Positions 26,433-35,580 of a stretch of 64,000 nt of DNA are shown here, one piece after another. Source of the DNA: JBCFAY01 sp038562375 (lineage in GTDB: Bacteria > Bacillota > Clostridia > Christensenellales > CAG-138). The stretch lies in assembly GCA_038562375.1 (NCBI GenBank), contig JBCFAY010000002.1:170495-234494 (forward strand), given 5' to 3'. A program made the translations under genes and the position numbers. The notes below the pieces were generated by a model. The model was not told where the DNA came from. It saw only the letters and a program-made list of their open reading frames with translations, and did not search any database. The number at the start of each line of letters is the position of its first letter. The stretch's first letter is position 1.

Positions 26433-27338
26433 CTACTTGATCTCCACGACGGGCATCGCCTCGATATAGCCCCGGTATCCCATCGGCGCGAGCTGGAACC
26501 TCGGCGCCCTGCCCGTCGCCCATCGATACCCATAGATCTCCGGATTATATTTTTCGATCGTGTTGTAGATCTGCTCGATGGCCTCCATGAAGTCCTCGTC
26601 GTCGAACGGTTCGCCCTGGAATACCATCATCTTGCAAGGCGGTAGTTCGATCAGATCATACCCGCTGGGTACCTCGTTGGAGTAATCGAGCGGCAGCTCA
26701 ACGCCCTGCACGTATTTCGAAGTGCCGTCCGGTATCAGGTGTTCCGGCAGCCACATCCCGATCGGCTCGTACAGCGCCTCCTTGATGCTTGAAAGCAGCG
26801 CCCAAACATCACATCCGACCTCGTTGCAATACTCAAAATACTCCGTCGCGCTCTTGCCGCGCTTTAAAAGGACCTTTCGCGCCGGGCGCTCGATCACCTG
26901 TACAAATACCGTTTTCGTTTCTTTCTGCGCGCTCATTCCACTCGCTCCTCTCAGTAATGCGCGGTACGTATCAAAAGCTCTCTCCGGCAGAAACAGCTGT
27001 ATCGGCGGCGTATTTTTGGAGTACTTGCTGGGCGAGAGCCCAAACTTCTTGGTAAACGCCCGGGTAAATCCCTCATGGGAGTCGAACACAAAATCCAAAG
27101 CGACGTCGATGATTTTGTGCTCCCCATCCCTTAACGTCAGCGCCGCCTTGCTTAAGCGCAGCACGCGGATATACTCGAACGGAGTTTTTCCCGTAACCTC
27201 CTTGAATATCCTTGCCGCGTGCCACGGGGAATACCCCGAAACACCGCCGATCTGCTTGAGGGAGATCTTCTCGCGCAGGTGCTCGTCGATGTATTCCTGC
27301 ATCCGCTGAACCGCCTGCGCCGTTTCCGCCTGAATCAC
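26433..27338 (-). CDS. AraC-family regulator with GyrI-like ligand domain
   Basis: A 301-residue protein. Residues 8-105 are the AraC DNA-binding region (LREKISLKQIGGVSGYSPWH and DSHEGFTRAFTKKFGLSPSKY). Residues 140-300 form a GyrI-like small-molecule domain (VIERPARKVLLKRG at its start, ending YRGYIEAMPVVEIK). This is the Rob/BmrR-type arrangement, usually tied to drug or stress response; no efflux gene is adjacent. The GTG start at 27338 has GGGAGGTG eight bases upstream. Confidence 0.88.
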   Translation of the reverse strand: MIQAETAQAVQRMQEYIDEHLREKISLKQIGGVSGYSPWHAARIFKEVTGKTPFEYIRVLRLSKAALTLRDGEHKIIDVALDFVFDSHEGFTRAFTKKFGLSPSKYSKNTPPIQLFLPERAFDTYRALLRGASGMSAQKETKTVFVQVIERPARKVLLKRGKSATEYFEYCNEVGCDVWALLSSIKEALYEPIGMWLPEHLIPDGTSKYVQGVELPLDYSNEVPSGYDLIELPPCKMMVFQGEPFDDEDFMEAIEQIYNTIEKYNPEIYGYRWATGRAPRFQLAPMGYRGYIEAMPVVEIK

Positions 27339-27622
27339 TTTTTTTCACCTCCCGCTCAATAAAATTGTAGCGCGAAAGAAACGAGCTTTCTTGACCTTAA
27401 TTGCTCAATAGTTTCTCATCGGAATTCTCTAAATTATAACCGATGTGCACGCGTCCCGCCATTGAGCAGATACGGTGTCCCATGTTTGAAGCGTTGGAAG
27501 GTCGAAACAGGAAGGAAAATTTCGATTGCTTTCGCGGACAAGTGTTCCTCAACAATTCCCTCCAAAAACCGGAAATGATCGTCGCTACGGCATCGGCGTT
27601 CGGTTCCACAGCACATTACAAG

Positions 27623-27664
27623 TGTATATACATCTGTTGACTTTCGCGGAATCAAGAGTATAAT
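27623..27664 (+). promoter_or_regulatory. Promoter of niaR-nad operon with palindrome
   Basis: TTGACT (27637-27642), 16 bases, TATAAT (27659-27664) form a good promoter 55 bases ahead of niaR. A perfect palindrome TGTATATACA (27623-27632) ends five bases before the -35. I infer it may be part of the NiaR operator, giving niacin-dependent autoregulation of the whole operon; the published NiaR box was not matched exactly. The remaining bases from 27339 to 27622 hold no gene I can support. Confidence 0.55.
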
Positions 27665-27719
27665 TAAGCCTAATTATCACCGCCATAAAATGCCCATGGG
27701 CGCTTGCGAAAAGGAAAAT

Positions 27720-28241
27720 ATGAACGCAGTAGAAAGACGAAAAAGAATAGCCGAGATCATCGGCGCATCTCAAGACCCCGTCACCGGCAGCGAGCTTGCG
27801 GCGATGCTGTTGGTCACGCGGCAGGTGGTCGTTCAGGACATCGCGCTGCTTAAGGCGGGCGGTTTACAGGTCATTGCCACTCCCTCCGGATATATGATGA
27901 TCGACACGGCGGTCAGAGGAAGGCCGGTCAGGGTTTTCACCTGCCGTCACACATCCCTTGAGCAGGCTGAACAGGAGTTAAAAGCCATTGTGGAATGCGG
28001 CGGGACGGTTCGGGACGTAATCATCGAGCATCCCGTATATGGAGAAATCTCGGGGTCGCTGATGCTTTACACAAAAAAGGCCGTAGAATGTTTGATCGAT
28101 CGCTTGAGGCGTAAGGATTCGCAGATGCTCTCCTGCGTTACGGACGGAATCCACATGCATACCGTCGAGGCCGATAGCGAAGGGACGCTCAACACGATCG
28201 AAGAGAAACTTCAGGCTGCGGGTATCCTCCTGCAGCCATAA
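27720..28241 (+). CDS. niaR: NiaR/YrxA-type NAD biosynthesis repressor
   Basis: A 173-residue repressor: winged HTH at residues 5-60 (RRKRIAEIIGASQDPVTGSE and LVTRQVVVQDIALLKAGG), then the 3H domain with metal-binding histidines in TCRHTSLEQAEQEL, DVIIEHPVYGE and TDGIHMHTVEAD. In Bacillota such proteins bind niacin and shut off NAD synthesis and niacin uptake. It heads the operon, 27 bases before nadA, so feedback control of nadA-nadBC is likely. ATG at 27720 follows AAGGAAA; an upstream ATG at 27690 lacks a site. Confidence 0.93.
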   Translation: MNAVERRKRIAEIIGASQDPVTGSELAAMLLVTRQVVVQDIALLKAGGLQVIATPSGYMMIDTAVRGRPVRVFTCRHTSLEQAEQELKAIVECGGTVRDVIIEHPVYGEISGSLMLYTKKAVECLIDRLRRKDSQMLSCVTDGIHMHTVEADSEGTLNTIEEKLQAAGILLQP

Positions 28242-28268
28242 CAATCGCTATTTGAGAGGTTGAATGCA

Positions 28269-29177
28269 ATGAGCACGACTGAAATCACCCGGCGGATATC
28301 GGAATTGAAAAAAAATGGAAACGCCTTGATCCTCGCCCACCTTTATCAACTCCCCGAGGTGCAGGACATCTCCGATTTTACCGGAGACTCGCTGGAGCTT
28401 AGCCGGCGTGCAAAGGAATCGAGCGCTGAAGTGATCGTGCTCTGCGGCGTAACTTTTATGGCAGAAACGGCTAAGATCCTCAGCCCGCAGAAAACCGTGC
28501 TGCTGCCGGAACCGGACGCCGGTTGCCCAATGGCGGATATGGTCAGCGCATCGGATATCGAGCGGCTGAGAAAGGAACATCCAAACGCGGCGGTCGTTTG
28601 CTATGTGAATTCCAGCGCCGAGGTCAAGGCTGCCAGCGATATCTGCTGTACTTCTTCAAATGCCATAAAAGTTGTTGAATCATTGAGCGAGGATGAAATC
28701 ATATTCGTGCCGGATCGCAACCTCGGGAGATACGTTTCAGGCTTTTTCCCTGAAAAGAGGTTTATCTATCATACCGGGTTCTGCCCGGTACACGAATTGA
28801 TATCCGTTGCGGACGTTAAAAATGCGCGGTCGCTCCACCCCCACGCGTCCGTCCTTGCGCATCCCGAATGCAGTCCGGAAGTTTTAGACCTTGCCGATTT
28901 TATAGGCAGTACCGCTAAGATCATCGATTATGCCGGGAAATCGAACAGAACCGAATTCATCATCGTGACGGAGACCGGCATACTTCACCGTCTGAATACG
29001 CTCTATCCGAAGAAGCGTTTTTACCCGGTTCGATCGGATATGACCTGCAGGAACATGAAGAAAACTACCCTGCAAAAGGTGGCGGCTGCTCTTGAAAATA
29101 TGCAATATCCGATCCATCTGGATCAGGGACTGATCGATAAGGCGTATGCCTGCCTGGATCGAATGCTGCGATTATAG
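28269..29177 (+). CDS. nadA: Quinolinate synthase NadA
   Basis: A 302-residue NadA. It condenses iminoaspartate with dihydroxyacetone phosphate to quinolinate. The three [4Fe-4S] cysteines are visible in VLCGVTFMAETAK, TGFCPVHELI and SDMTCRNMKKTTL; YQLPEVQDISDFTGDS near the N-terminus is also typical. The protein is the usual length. ATG at 28269 has GAGAGG nine bases upstream and is preferred to the TTG at 28260. The nadBC gene follows after 21 bases, so iminoaspartate made by NadB can pass directly to this enzyme. Confidence 0.95.
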   Translation: MSTTEITRRISELKKNGNALILAHLYQLPEVQDISDFTGDSLELSRRAKESSAEVIVLCGVTFMAETAKILSPQKTVLLPEPDAGCPMADMVSASDIERLRKEHPNAAVVCYVNSSAEVKAASDICCTSSNAIKVVESLSEDEIIFVPDRNLGRYVSGFFPEKRFIYHTGFCPVHELISVADVKNARSLHPHASVLAHPECSPEVLDLADFIGSTAKIIDYAGKSNRTEFIIVTETGILHRLNTLYPKKRFYPVRSDMTCRNMKKTTLQKVAAALENMQYPIHLDQGLIDKAYACLDRMLRL

Positions 29178-29198
29178 CGGACACCGAAAGGAATTCCT

Positions 29199-31613
29199 AT
29201 GAAAAGGTACGTCTGCAACCGCAATTGGAACGATGCCGAACGGGTGTACGCCGATGTTGTAATCGTCGGATGCGGCGCGGCAGGATTATATACGGCGCTC
29301 AACCTCGACCCCTCGGTCCAATGCGTGATGCTCAACAAGGCTGGATCGCAGCGGTGTAATTCCGTATATGCCCAAGGCGGGATCGCGACCGTGATTGAAC
29401 CGAACATTCAGGACGACCTAAAACGTCATTTTGAAGATACAATTATTGCGGGCGCAGGCCTATGCGATAAGGATGCGGTAAAAGTCCTGGTCGATGAAGC
29501 ATGGTTAAATATCGAACGTCTCATAAAAGACAATGTCCCCTTCGATATGCACGACGGGGATTTGCTGCTCACGCGAGAGGGCGGCCATAGCAGGAATCGC
29601 ATCCTGCACTGCGGCGGCGACGCAACGGGGCTGCACCTGACGAACAGGCTATATGAGCTTGTCCTAGCACGGGAAAATATCGATATCCACAATAACATGT
29701 TCCTCATCGACATCGTGACGAATGAAGACCGGGCCACGGCCGGAGCGCTTGCGTTGAGCGAAAACGGCAAGCCGTTTTATTTTATATCCTCTAAGGTGGT
29801 AATCGCTTCGGGAGGAATTGGGCGCGTTTTTCAAAACAGCACAAACGCCACATGCGCCACCGGCGATGGGATTGCGGCCGCCGAGCGCGCGGGCGCGGAA
29901 CTTAAAGATATGGAATTTGTGCAGTTCCATCCTACCGCGTTTGTCCATCCGGACGATCAAGGACGCTATTTCCTGATTTCGGAAGCTTTGCGCGGAGAAG
30001 GCGCAATACTCAGAAACAGCCGGGGAGAGCCGTTTATGCAGGGCGCTCATCCTCTTGCCGATCTGGCTCCAAGGGATATCGTCGCCCGCGCAATCGTTAT
30101 GGAGACGAAAAAAAACAACAGCGAAAACGTGTATCTGGATATCACGACAAAGCCGCGCGATTTTTTGATGGAACGCTTCCCAACGATATTCGGCGAATGC
30201 GCCTCCCGCGGAATCGACATCTCGAAGGATTGGATTCCCGTTATGCCGGTACAGCATTATTTTATGGGCGGCATAAAAACGGATGTGGACGCAAGGACAA
30301 ATATTCCGGGGCTCTATGCCTGCGGCGAGGCGGCCTGCTCAGGCGTGCACGGCGCAAACAGGCTCGCGAGCAACTCGCTGCTCGAGTGCATCGTTTTTGC
30401 ACGGCGCTGCGCCGCTCATATCAACAACTCACAGCTTCATCTCCCGCGCCCGCAAAGGTTCGTGTCAGGCCCTGAACCGTCAAATCCGAATGCGGACTTC
30501 AAGCAATACAGCGATGAAATCCGTGGACTTATGACGCAAAAATGCGGCATAATCCGCAACCAAGCGGAGCTAACGCAAGCATATGCGCGAATACGCCGGA
30601 TTTTTGAAACGCTCGATTCGATGGTTTTAAGCGACATAACGGGCGTTGAAGCCTACAACCAGTCGCTTGTCGCGCTTAGCATACTCCTTGCGGCCATACA
30701 GCGGAAAAAGAGCGTCGGCGCCCATTACCGCAGTGATGAAAATACTTTGGAGGTAGATAGAATGCTCAACAACTTCAACCTTGACGACATGATATTGCGC
30801 GCCCTGAATGAGGATTTGGGCAACGGAGATATCACCACACTTTCGACCGTCGACGAGGCAAGGCGCGTGCAAGGCAACTTCATTGCCAAGGAAGCGGGAA
30901 TCGTCTGCGGGCTTACGATTGTCTCCCGTGTGTTTGCGCTTTTGGATGCGTCTATCGTGTTTGACTGTCTTGTATCGGATGGGGATCAGGTTATGAAAGG
31001 CGATATCATCGCAAAGGTTTCCGGCCCCGCCCGCGGCATTCTCTCCGGTGAGCGCGTGGCGCTGAATTTTCTGCAGCGGCTTTCCGGCATCGCATCGCGC
31101 ACCCGCGAGGCCGTCGAACAGGTCTCGGGTACAAAGGCCGCCATTGTAGATACGCGCAAGACGACCCCCGGCCTGCGGTGCATCGAAAAATATGCCGTTC
31201 GGATCGGCGGGGGCAAAAACCATAGGTTCAATCTATCGGACGGGATACTGATTAAGGACAACCATATCCTTGCCGCGGGCGGAATCCGCCAAGCCGTCGC
31301 GCAGGCAAGGAACTCGGCTCCGCATACTTTAAAAATCGAGGTCGAGGTTGAAAGCTTTGCTCAGATTGAGGAGGCTCTACAAAGCGGGGCGGATATCATT
31401 ATGCTCGATAATATGGGTATCGGCGATATGGCAAAAGCCGTGCAGATGATCGAAGGGAAAGCGCTGATTGAAGCATCCGGCAATATGGGAGAAAAAGATC
31501 TGTACTCCATCGCAAAGACAGGCGTGGACATTATTTCTATTGGCGCGCTTACCCATACGATAAAGGCGATGGATATCAGCCTGAGGTTCTCAGGATCGAT
31601 TGAACAGCAATAA
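29199..31613 (+). CDS. nadBC: NadB-NadC fusion: L-aspartate oxidase plus quinolinate phosphoribosyltransferase
   Basis: An 804-residue two-domain enzyme. Residues 1-520 are NadB: FAD fold VIVGCGAAGLYTAL, HCGGDATG, QFHPTAF, RGEGA, LAPRDIVARAI and GANRLASNSLLE. Residues 522-804 are NadC: LNEDLGNGDITT, DTRKTTPGLR, GGGKNHRFNLSDG, KDNH and IEASGN. The join is VDRMLNN. GGAGG at 30748-30754 stands eight bases before the codon for M522 (ATG at 30762), so free NadC could also be made from the same message. NadB and NadC flank quinolinate in the pathway, with NadA between them. Both halves keep their key residues. The terminator at 31719 ends the operon. Confidence 0.93.
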   Translation: MKRYVCNRNWNDAERVYADVVIVGCGAAGLYTALNLDPSVQCVMLNKAGSQRCNSVYAQGGIATVIEPNIQDDLKRHFEDTIIAGAGLCDKDAVKVLVDEAWLNIERLIKDNVPFDMHDGDLLLTREGGHSRNRILHCGGDATGLHLTNRLYELVLARENIDIHNNMFLIDIVTNEDRATAGALALSENGKPFYFISSKVVIASGGIGRVFQNSTNATCATGDGIAAAERAGAELKDMEFVQFHPTAFVHPDDQGRYFLISEALRGEGAILRNSRGEPFMQGAHPLADLAPRDIVARAIVMETKKNNSENVYLDITTKPRDFLMERFPTIFGECASRGIDISKDWIPVMPVQHYFMGGIKTDVDARTNIPGLYACGEAACSGVHGANRLASNSLLECIVFARRCAAHINNSQLHLPRPQRFVSGPEPSNPNADFKQYSDEIRGLMTQKCGIIRNQAELTQAYARIRRIFETLDSMVLSDITGVEAYNQSLVALSILLAAIQRKKSVGAHYRSDENTLEVDRMLNNFNLDDMILRALNEDLGNGDITTLSTVDEARRVQGNFIAKEAGIVCGLTIVSRVFALLDASIVFDCLVSDGDQVMKGDIIAKVSGPARGILSGERVALNFLQRLSGIASRTREAVEQVSGTKAAIVDTRKTTPGLRCIEKYAVRIGGGKNHRFNLSDGILIKDNHILAAGGIRQAVAQARNSAPHTLKIEVEVESFAQIEEALQSGADIIMLDNMGIGDMAKAVQMIEGKALIEASGNMGEKDLYSIAKTGVDIISIGALTHTIKAMDISLRFSGSIEQQ

Positions 31614-31718
31614 TTTTAGGCGTTTTTTCTTGCCAATAACCGCATAGGCCGAGCACTATAGCCATTTAGCCCCGATATTGGCCTTCAACCTATCGGCAAT
31701 ACGCCGAGGGGATAAAAA

Positions 31719-31743
31719 GGCGTTCCAGTAAAATCGGAACGCC
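31719..31743. terminator. Bidirectional terminator between nad operon and ABC importer
   Basis: GGCGTTCC (31719-31726) and GGAACGCC (31736-31743) form a stem with A5 on the left and CTTTT on the right, so it can end both the plus-strand nad operon and the minus-strand importer operon. Confidence 0.8.
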
Positions 31744-31790
31744 CTTTTGCCTCTTCAAGGATTCGGAATACGAGAATCCGCAGCCGTATG

Positions 31791-32774
31791 CTATCTTTCC
31801 TCCCGGAAATACGGCAGTCCGAGACCGGCAGGCGGCTGATTCTCGCGTTTGCGGCGCAGGGAAACCACCACGAGCACGATAACGGTAACCAAATACGGCA
31901 GCATCTTGAACAGCTCCATCGAACGCCGGGTAAGGTCCGGAATGTAGAAGTACAGCCAGGAGAGCATACCGAACAGGTATGCGCCCCAGATACCCCTCCT
32001 GGGCTTCCAGCTCGAGAAGATCACGAGCGCCACGGCGAGCCAGCCCAAGCGTTCAATGCCGCCGTCGCTGTCCCACGTGCCCTTGGTATAATCCATCACG
32101 TAGTAAAGGCCGCCCAGGCCGGAAATACCCGCGCCGATGCAGGTGGCAAGGTACTTGTATTTTGTAACGTTTATGCCCGCAGCGTCGGCCGTTCCGGGAT
32201 TCTCGCCCACGGACCGGAGATTGAGTCCGATGCTGGTGCGGTTGATGAACCAATTGACCACGATAGCCATCACCACCGCGAGGTATACCATGAAGCCGTA
32301 GCCCAAGAGCATACTCAAAACAGGCGGCAGATTCTGGGCAAAGGGAAGGCTGGCCCTGAAGGCCGCGCTAGTGGTCGCCACGGAGATCTGCCCCACGCCG
32401 CCCGCGAGTTTGTTCAGCGAGCCGCCGAAGAAATTCGAAAAGCCCGCGGCAAAAATCGTCAGCGTCAGACCGGTAACGTTCTGATTGGCCCGGAGCGTAA
32501 TCGTAAGCACGCTGTAGATCAGCCCGCCGAGCAGCGCCGCAACGAATGCGCAGGACATCGCGATGAGGATGCAGACCAGTTTGTTGGGCTCGGGATTGTT
32601 CAGCTCATAGAAGAACACGCCGATGAGTCCCACGATGCCGCCCAGATACATGATGCCCGGCACGCCGAGGTTCAGGTTGCCGGATTTCTCGGCCAGGATC
32701 TCGCCCGTCGCTCCGAACAGGATCACGGTGCCGAACATGATGCCGGCTTGGAAAAGGGAAATGAGCTGGGTCAT
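31791..32774 (-). CDS. BMP-family ABC transporter permease (NupQ/YufQ-like)
   Basis: A 327-residue permease with eight to ten hydrophobic segments. It starts LISLFQAGIMFGTVILFGAT and has AEKSGNLNLGVPGIMYLGG near residue 30 and RSVGENPGTADAAGINV in the coupling-helix region, all typical of the second permease of nucleoside (guanosine) importers. It is the last gene of the four-gene operon. Its ATG overlaps the upstream TGA (ATGA) and GGAGG precedes it. Confidence 0.92.
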   Translation of the reverse strand: MTQLISLFQAGIMFGTVILFGATGEILAEKSGNLNLGVPGIMYLGGIVGLIGVFFYELNNPEPNKLVCILIAMSCAFVAALLGGLIYSVLTITLRANQNVTGLTLTIFAAGFSNFFGGSLNKLAGGVGQISVATTSAAFRASLPFAQNLPPVLSMLLGYGFMVYLAVVMAIVVNWFINRTSIGLNLRSVGENPGTADAAGINVTKYKYLATCIGAGISGLGGLYYVMDYTKGTWDSDGGIERLGWLAVALVIFSSWKPRRGIWGAYLFGMLSWLYFYIPDLTRRSMELFKMLPYLVTVIVLVVVSLRRKRENQPPAGLGLPYFREER

Positions 32775-33886
32775 GCCTGTACCTCCTTGTGCTTGCCGCC
32801 CCGGAATTTGACCTGATAGTTGATGAAGAATTCGCTCCCCAGGATGAAGAACAGGATGATGCCCGTCAGCATGTAGGAAACGTGGTTGTTGAGGTTGTAG
32901 CGCGACGCGATCTCGATGGAGCCCTTGTCAAGGAACACGAGCAGGGCAGAAATCACGATCATCACGAAGGAATTGAACTTCGCGAGCCACGCGACGATGA
33001 TCGCCGTGAAGCCCCTGCCGCCCGCGGTGCTGGCCGATATCGTATGGCTCGCGCCGGACACGGCGAGGAATCCCGCGATGCCGCAGATCGCGCCCGAGAT
33101 GAACATGGTGCGCATAATGACCTTGGATACGTTGATGGCGGCATAACGGGCGGTATTTTCACTCTCACCCACCACTGCCACTTCGTAGCCTTGTTTGCTG
33201 TAGCGGAGATACATGAACATCCCTACCGCCAGCGCGAGCACCAGGATGACGTTGAGGGCGTAATCCTGTCCGAACACCTCCGGGAACCAGCCGATCTTGG
33301 TTTTAGCGTTGATAACGCCAACGGTATTGGAGCCGACGGGGTTTTCCCACAGCGCCACGAAATAGGCGGTGATCTGTATGGCGATGTAGTTCATCATCAG
33401 GGTGAACAGGGTTTCGTTGGTGTTCCATTTCGCCTTGAACAGGCCCGGGATAAAGCCCCAAATACCGCCCGCCAAAATGCTCAGCCCCAGCATGAGCAGC
33501 ATCATCGGAATGGTGTCCATGGATTTGCTCAGGTAGATCATACAGGCGGCGGAGACGATGCCGCCCATCAGGATCTGGCCCTCCGCGCCGATGTTCCAGA
33601 AACGCATCCTAAAAGCAGGCGCGAGGCCGATCGAAACGCACAGGAGCATCATCATGTCACGGATGGTGACCCACATGCGCTTATCCGTACCGAAAGCGCC
33701 CTCGAACATCGCGCCGTAAACCTTCAGCGGGTTCATCTTTACAATAGCGAAGATAATGATGGCGCAGATCGCAAGCGCCACTACCAGGGCCAGGCCTCGG
33801 ATGCTGAAAGCTTTCCATACCGGCATCGCAACGCCGCGCTTGGAAACGCGCACAAAGGGCTCCTTAATATTGCATTCGCTTTTCAT
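32771..33886 (-). CDS. BMP-family ABC transporter permease (NupP/YufP-like)
   Basis: A 371-residue permease of the same branched-chain/ribose-type fold: about ten hydrophobic segments, MRFWNIGAEGQILMGGI and AVVGESENTARYAAINV (coupling helix). It partners the other permease and the double ABC ATPase. ATG at 33886 overlaps the ATPase stop as ATGA and follows GGAGGAAAAGGC; the longer frame to 33982 lies inside the ATPase gene and is not used. Confidence 0.92.
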   Translation of the reverse strand: MKSECNIKEPFVRVSKRGVAMPVWKAFSIRGLALVVALAICAIIIFAIVKMNPLKVYGAMFEGAFGTDKRMWVTIRDMMMLLCVSIGLAPAFRMRFWNIGAEGQILMGGIVSAACMIYLSKSMDTIPMMLLMLGLSILAGGIWGFIPGLFKAKWNTNETLFTLMMNYIAIQITAYFVALWENPVGSNTVGVINAKTKIGWFPEVFGQDYALNVILVLALAVGMFMYLRYSKQGYEVAVVGESENTARYAAINVSKVIMRTMFISGAICGIAGFLAVSGASHTISASTAGGRGFTAIIVAWLAKFNSFVMIVISALLVFLDKGSIEIASRYNLNNHVSYMLTGIILFFILGSEFFINYQVKFRGGKHKEVQA

Positions 33887-35424
33887 GCCTTTTCCTCCTC
33901 CCCCAGGTGCGTCATCAGCAAGCCGACTTCTTCTTTCTTGGCCGTACGCCCGTCCACGATACCGCTTATCTTGCCGGCGCACAGCACCAAAATCCTATCG
34001 CACAGCTCGAGCAGTACGTCGAGGTCTTCGCCGACGTACATCACCGCCGCGCCTTGTTCCTTCTGCTCGTTCAGCAAGCGATAGATGGTGTAGGAGGTGT
34101 TGATGTCCAAGCCGCGCACAGCGTAAGCGCTCATTAAAAGAGAAGGCTTGCCTGCGATCTCCCGGCCGACGAGCACCTTCTGCACATTGCCGCCGGAGAG
34201 ACGGCGCAGGGGGATCGTGAGGTTCGGCGTGACAACCTCGAGCTCGTTCACGATCTTCTGGGCCAGCGCCCTTGGGGTTTTACGGTCGGTAAAAAAGGAC
34301 TTGCCGCTCTTGTAGCTTCTGAGCATCACGTTATCCGTCAGATCCATGGAGCCGACGAGACCCATGCCGAAGCGATCCTCCGGCACGAACGCAAGGCCCA
34401 CGCCGAGCTTATAGATGTCCAAAGGGTTCTTCCCTACCAGCTCTACCTCGTTGCCGCTGGGCGGCAAGAATCGAATGGAGCTGCCCTTTTCGATATGCTG
34501 CAGTCCTGCGATGGCCTCCAGCAATTCACGCTGGCCGCTGCCCGTGATACCCGCGATGCCGAGGATTTCCCCGCTATAAGCGGTGAAGGAGACATTGTCC
34601 AGCCGTTTGACGCCGTCGGAGTCGAGCACCGTAAGATTTTTTACCACCAGGCGCTCCGCCTGCCCTTTGGGTTCCGGCCTGTCGATATTCAGGGAAACCG
34701 CCCGGCCCACCATCATATCGGTAAGCTGCTGGGGGGTCGTGTCTCGGGTTGCGATATCGCCGATAAACTTGCCCCGGCGCAATACCGCCACACGGTCGGA
34801 TATCTCCATAACCTCGTGGAGCTTATGGGTAATGATCACGATGGACTTGCCGTCGGCCTTCATATTTCGCATCACGGCAAAGAGCTTATCCGTTTCCTGC
34901 GGGGTAAGCACAGCCGTAGGTTCATCCAGTATCAGTATGTCGGCGCCGCGGTAGAGAACCTTTACAATTTCTAGGGTCTGCTTTTCCGAGACCGACATGT
35001 CGTACACTTTTTTATCAGGCTCGACCACGAAGCCGTAGCGATCGCAAATCTTCTTTACCTGCGTGCGCACGTTTTTGAGATCGACCAGTTTATGCTCGTT
35101 GAGCCCCAGCACGATGTTCTCCGCGGCGGTGAGCACATCCACAAGCTTGAAATGCTGGTGAATCATGCCGATTCCCAGGTTATACGCATCCTTGGGACAG
35201 CGGATCATCTGCGGGTGTTCGTTGACGTAAATATAGCCGCCCTCCGGTAGATAGATGCCGGAAAGCATGTTCATCAGGGTCGTTTTTCCACTGCCGTTTT
35301 CGCCCAGGAGGGCCAAAATCTCGCCGGGATGAATCTCCAGACAGACTTTGTCGTTGGCCACCACCTCACCGAAGGATTTGGTGATATCTACCATTCGGAT
35401 CGCTTTTCTGGTTTCCAAAGCCAT
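33883..35424 (-). CDS. BMP-family ABC transporter ATPase, two ABC domains
   Basis: A 513-residue protein with two ABC domains. The first has Walker A GENGSGKTT, Walker B DILILDEPTAVLTP and signature YDMSVSEKQTLEIVK. The second has a degenerate Walker A (GITGSGQRE, Lys replaced by Gln) but an intact LSGGNVQK signature, as is normal in the ribose/nucleoside class. Its second Walker B region reads LLMSAYAVRGLD, without the usual Glu. It powers uptake through the two permeases. A hairpin terminator separates it from the upstream binding-protein gene. The start ATG follows AAAGGA closely. Confidence 0.93.
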   Translation of the reverse strand: MALETRKAIRMVDITKSFGEVVANDKVCLEIHPGEILALLGENGSGKTTLMNMLSGIYLPEGGYIYVNEHPQMIRCPKDAYNLGIGMIHQHFKLVDVLTAAENIVLGLNEHKLVDLKNVRTQVKKICDRYGFVVEPDKKVYDMSVSEKQTLEIVKVLYRGADILILDEPTAVLTPQETDKLFAVMRNMKADGKSIVIITHKLHEVMEISDRVAVLRRGKFIGDIATRDTTPQQLTDMMVGRAVSLNIDRPEPKGQAERLVVKNLTVLDSDGVKRLDNVSFTAYSGEILGIAGITGSGQRELLEAIAGLQHIEKGSSIRFLPPSGNEVELVGKNPLDIYKLGVGLAFVPEDRFGMGLVGSMDLTDNVMLRSYKSGKSFFTDRKTPRALAQKIVNELEVVTPNLTIPLRRLSGGNVQKVLVGREIAGKPSLLMSAYAVRGLDINTSYTIYRLLNEQKEQGAAVMYVGEDLDVLLELCDRILVLCAGKISGIVDGRTAKKEEVGLLMTHLGEEEKA

Positions 35425-35540
35425 TTTCCTTTCTATATGCGAGTAGCCTTAGGCTACGCTTGTTCTTGTTAGGATGTCCAAACAACAGAAACTTCCGGCC
35501 GTGAGAAAGGGAGCCGGCGGGAAGGCACAGGTCTAAAAGA

Positions 35541-35570
35541 GGAGAGAAGCAGGCAAACCTGCTTCTCTCC
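35541..35570 (-). terminator. Attenuating terminator after the binding-protein gene
   Basis: A perfect 13-bp inverted repeat with a four-base loop (GGAGAGAAGCAGG and CCTGCTTCTCTCC), followed on the minus strand by TCTTTT. It lies between the binding-protein gene and the ATPase gene of the same operon, so partial readthrough would give more binding protein than transporter. Confidence 0.85.
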
Positions 35571-35580
35571 AAACGAAGGA

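Noticed and set aside
27390..27655. Overlapping open frames on both strands ahead of niaR
   Set aside because: No ribosome sites and no protein-like pattern; this is the control region between the AraC and niaR genes.
31788..32816. 342-codon open frame on the plus strand
   Set aside because: Antisense to the NupQ-like permease; same artefact composition.
32789..34084. 431-codon open frame on the plus strand
   Set aside because: It lies wholly antisense to the permease and ATPase genes, has no ribosome site or recognisable motif, and its composition (His, Asp, Arg, Gln rich) is what the complement of GC-rich membrane-protein codons gives.
34495..34974. 159-codon open frame on the plus strand
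   Set aside because: Antisense to the ABC ATPase; no supporting signal.
33883..35424. Degenerate second ATP site of the importer ATPase as a novelty
   Set aside because: Loss of the Walker A lysine in the second domain is usual for ribose/nucleoside-type double ATPases.
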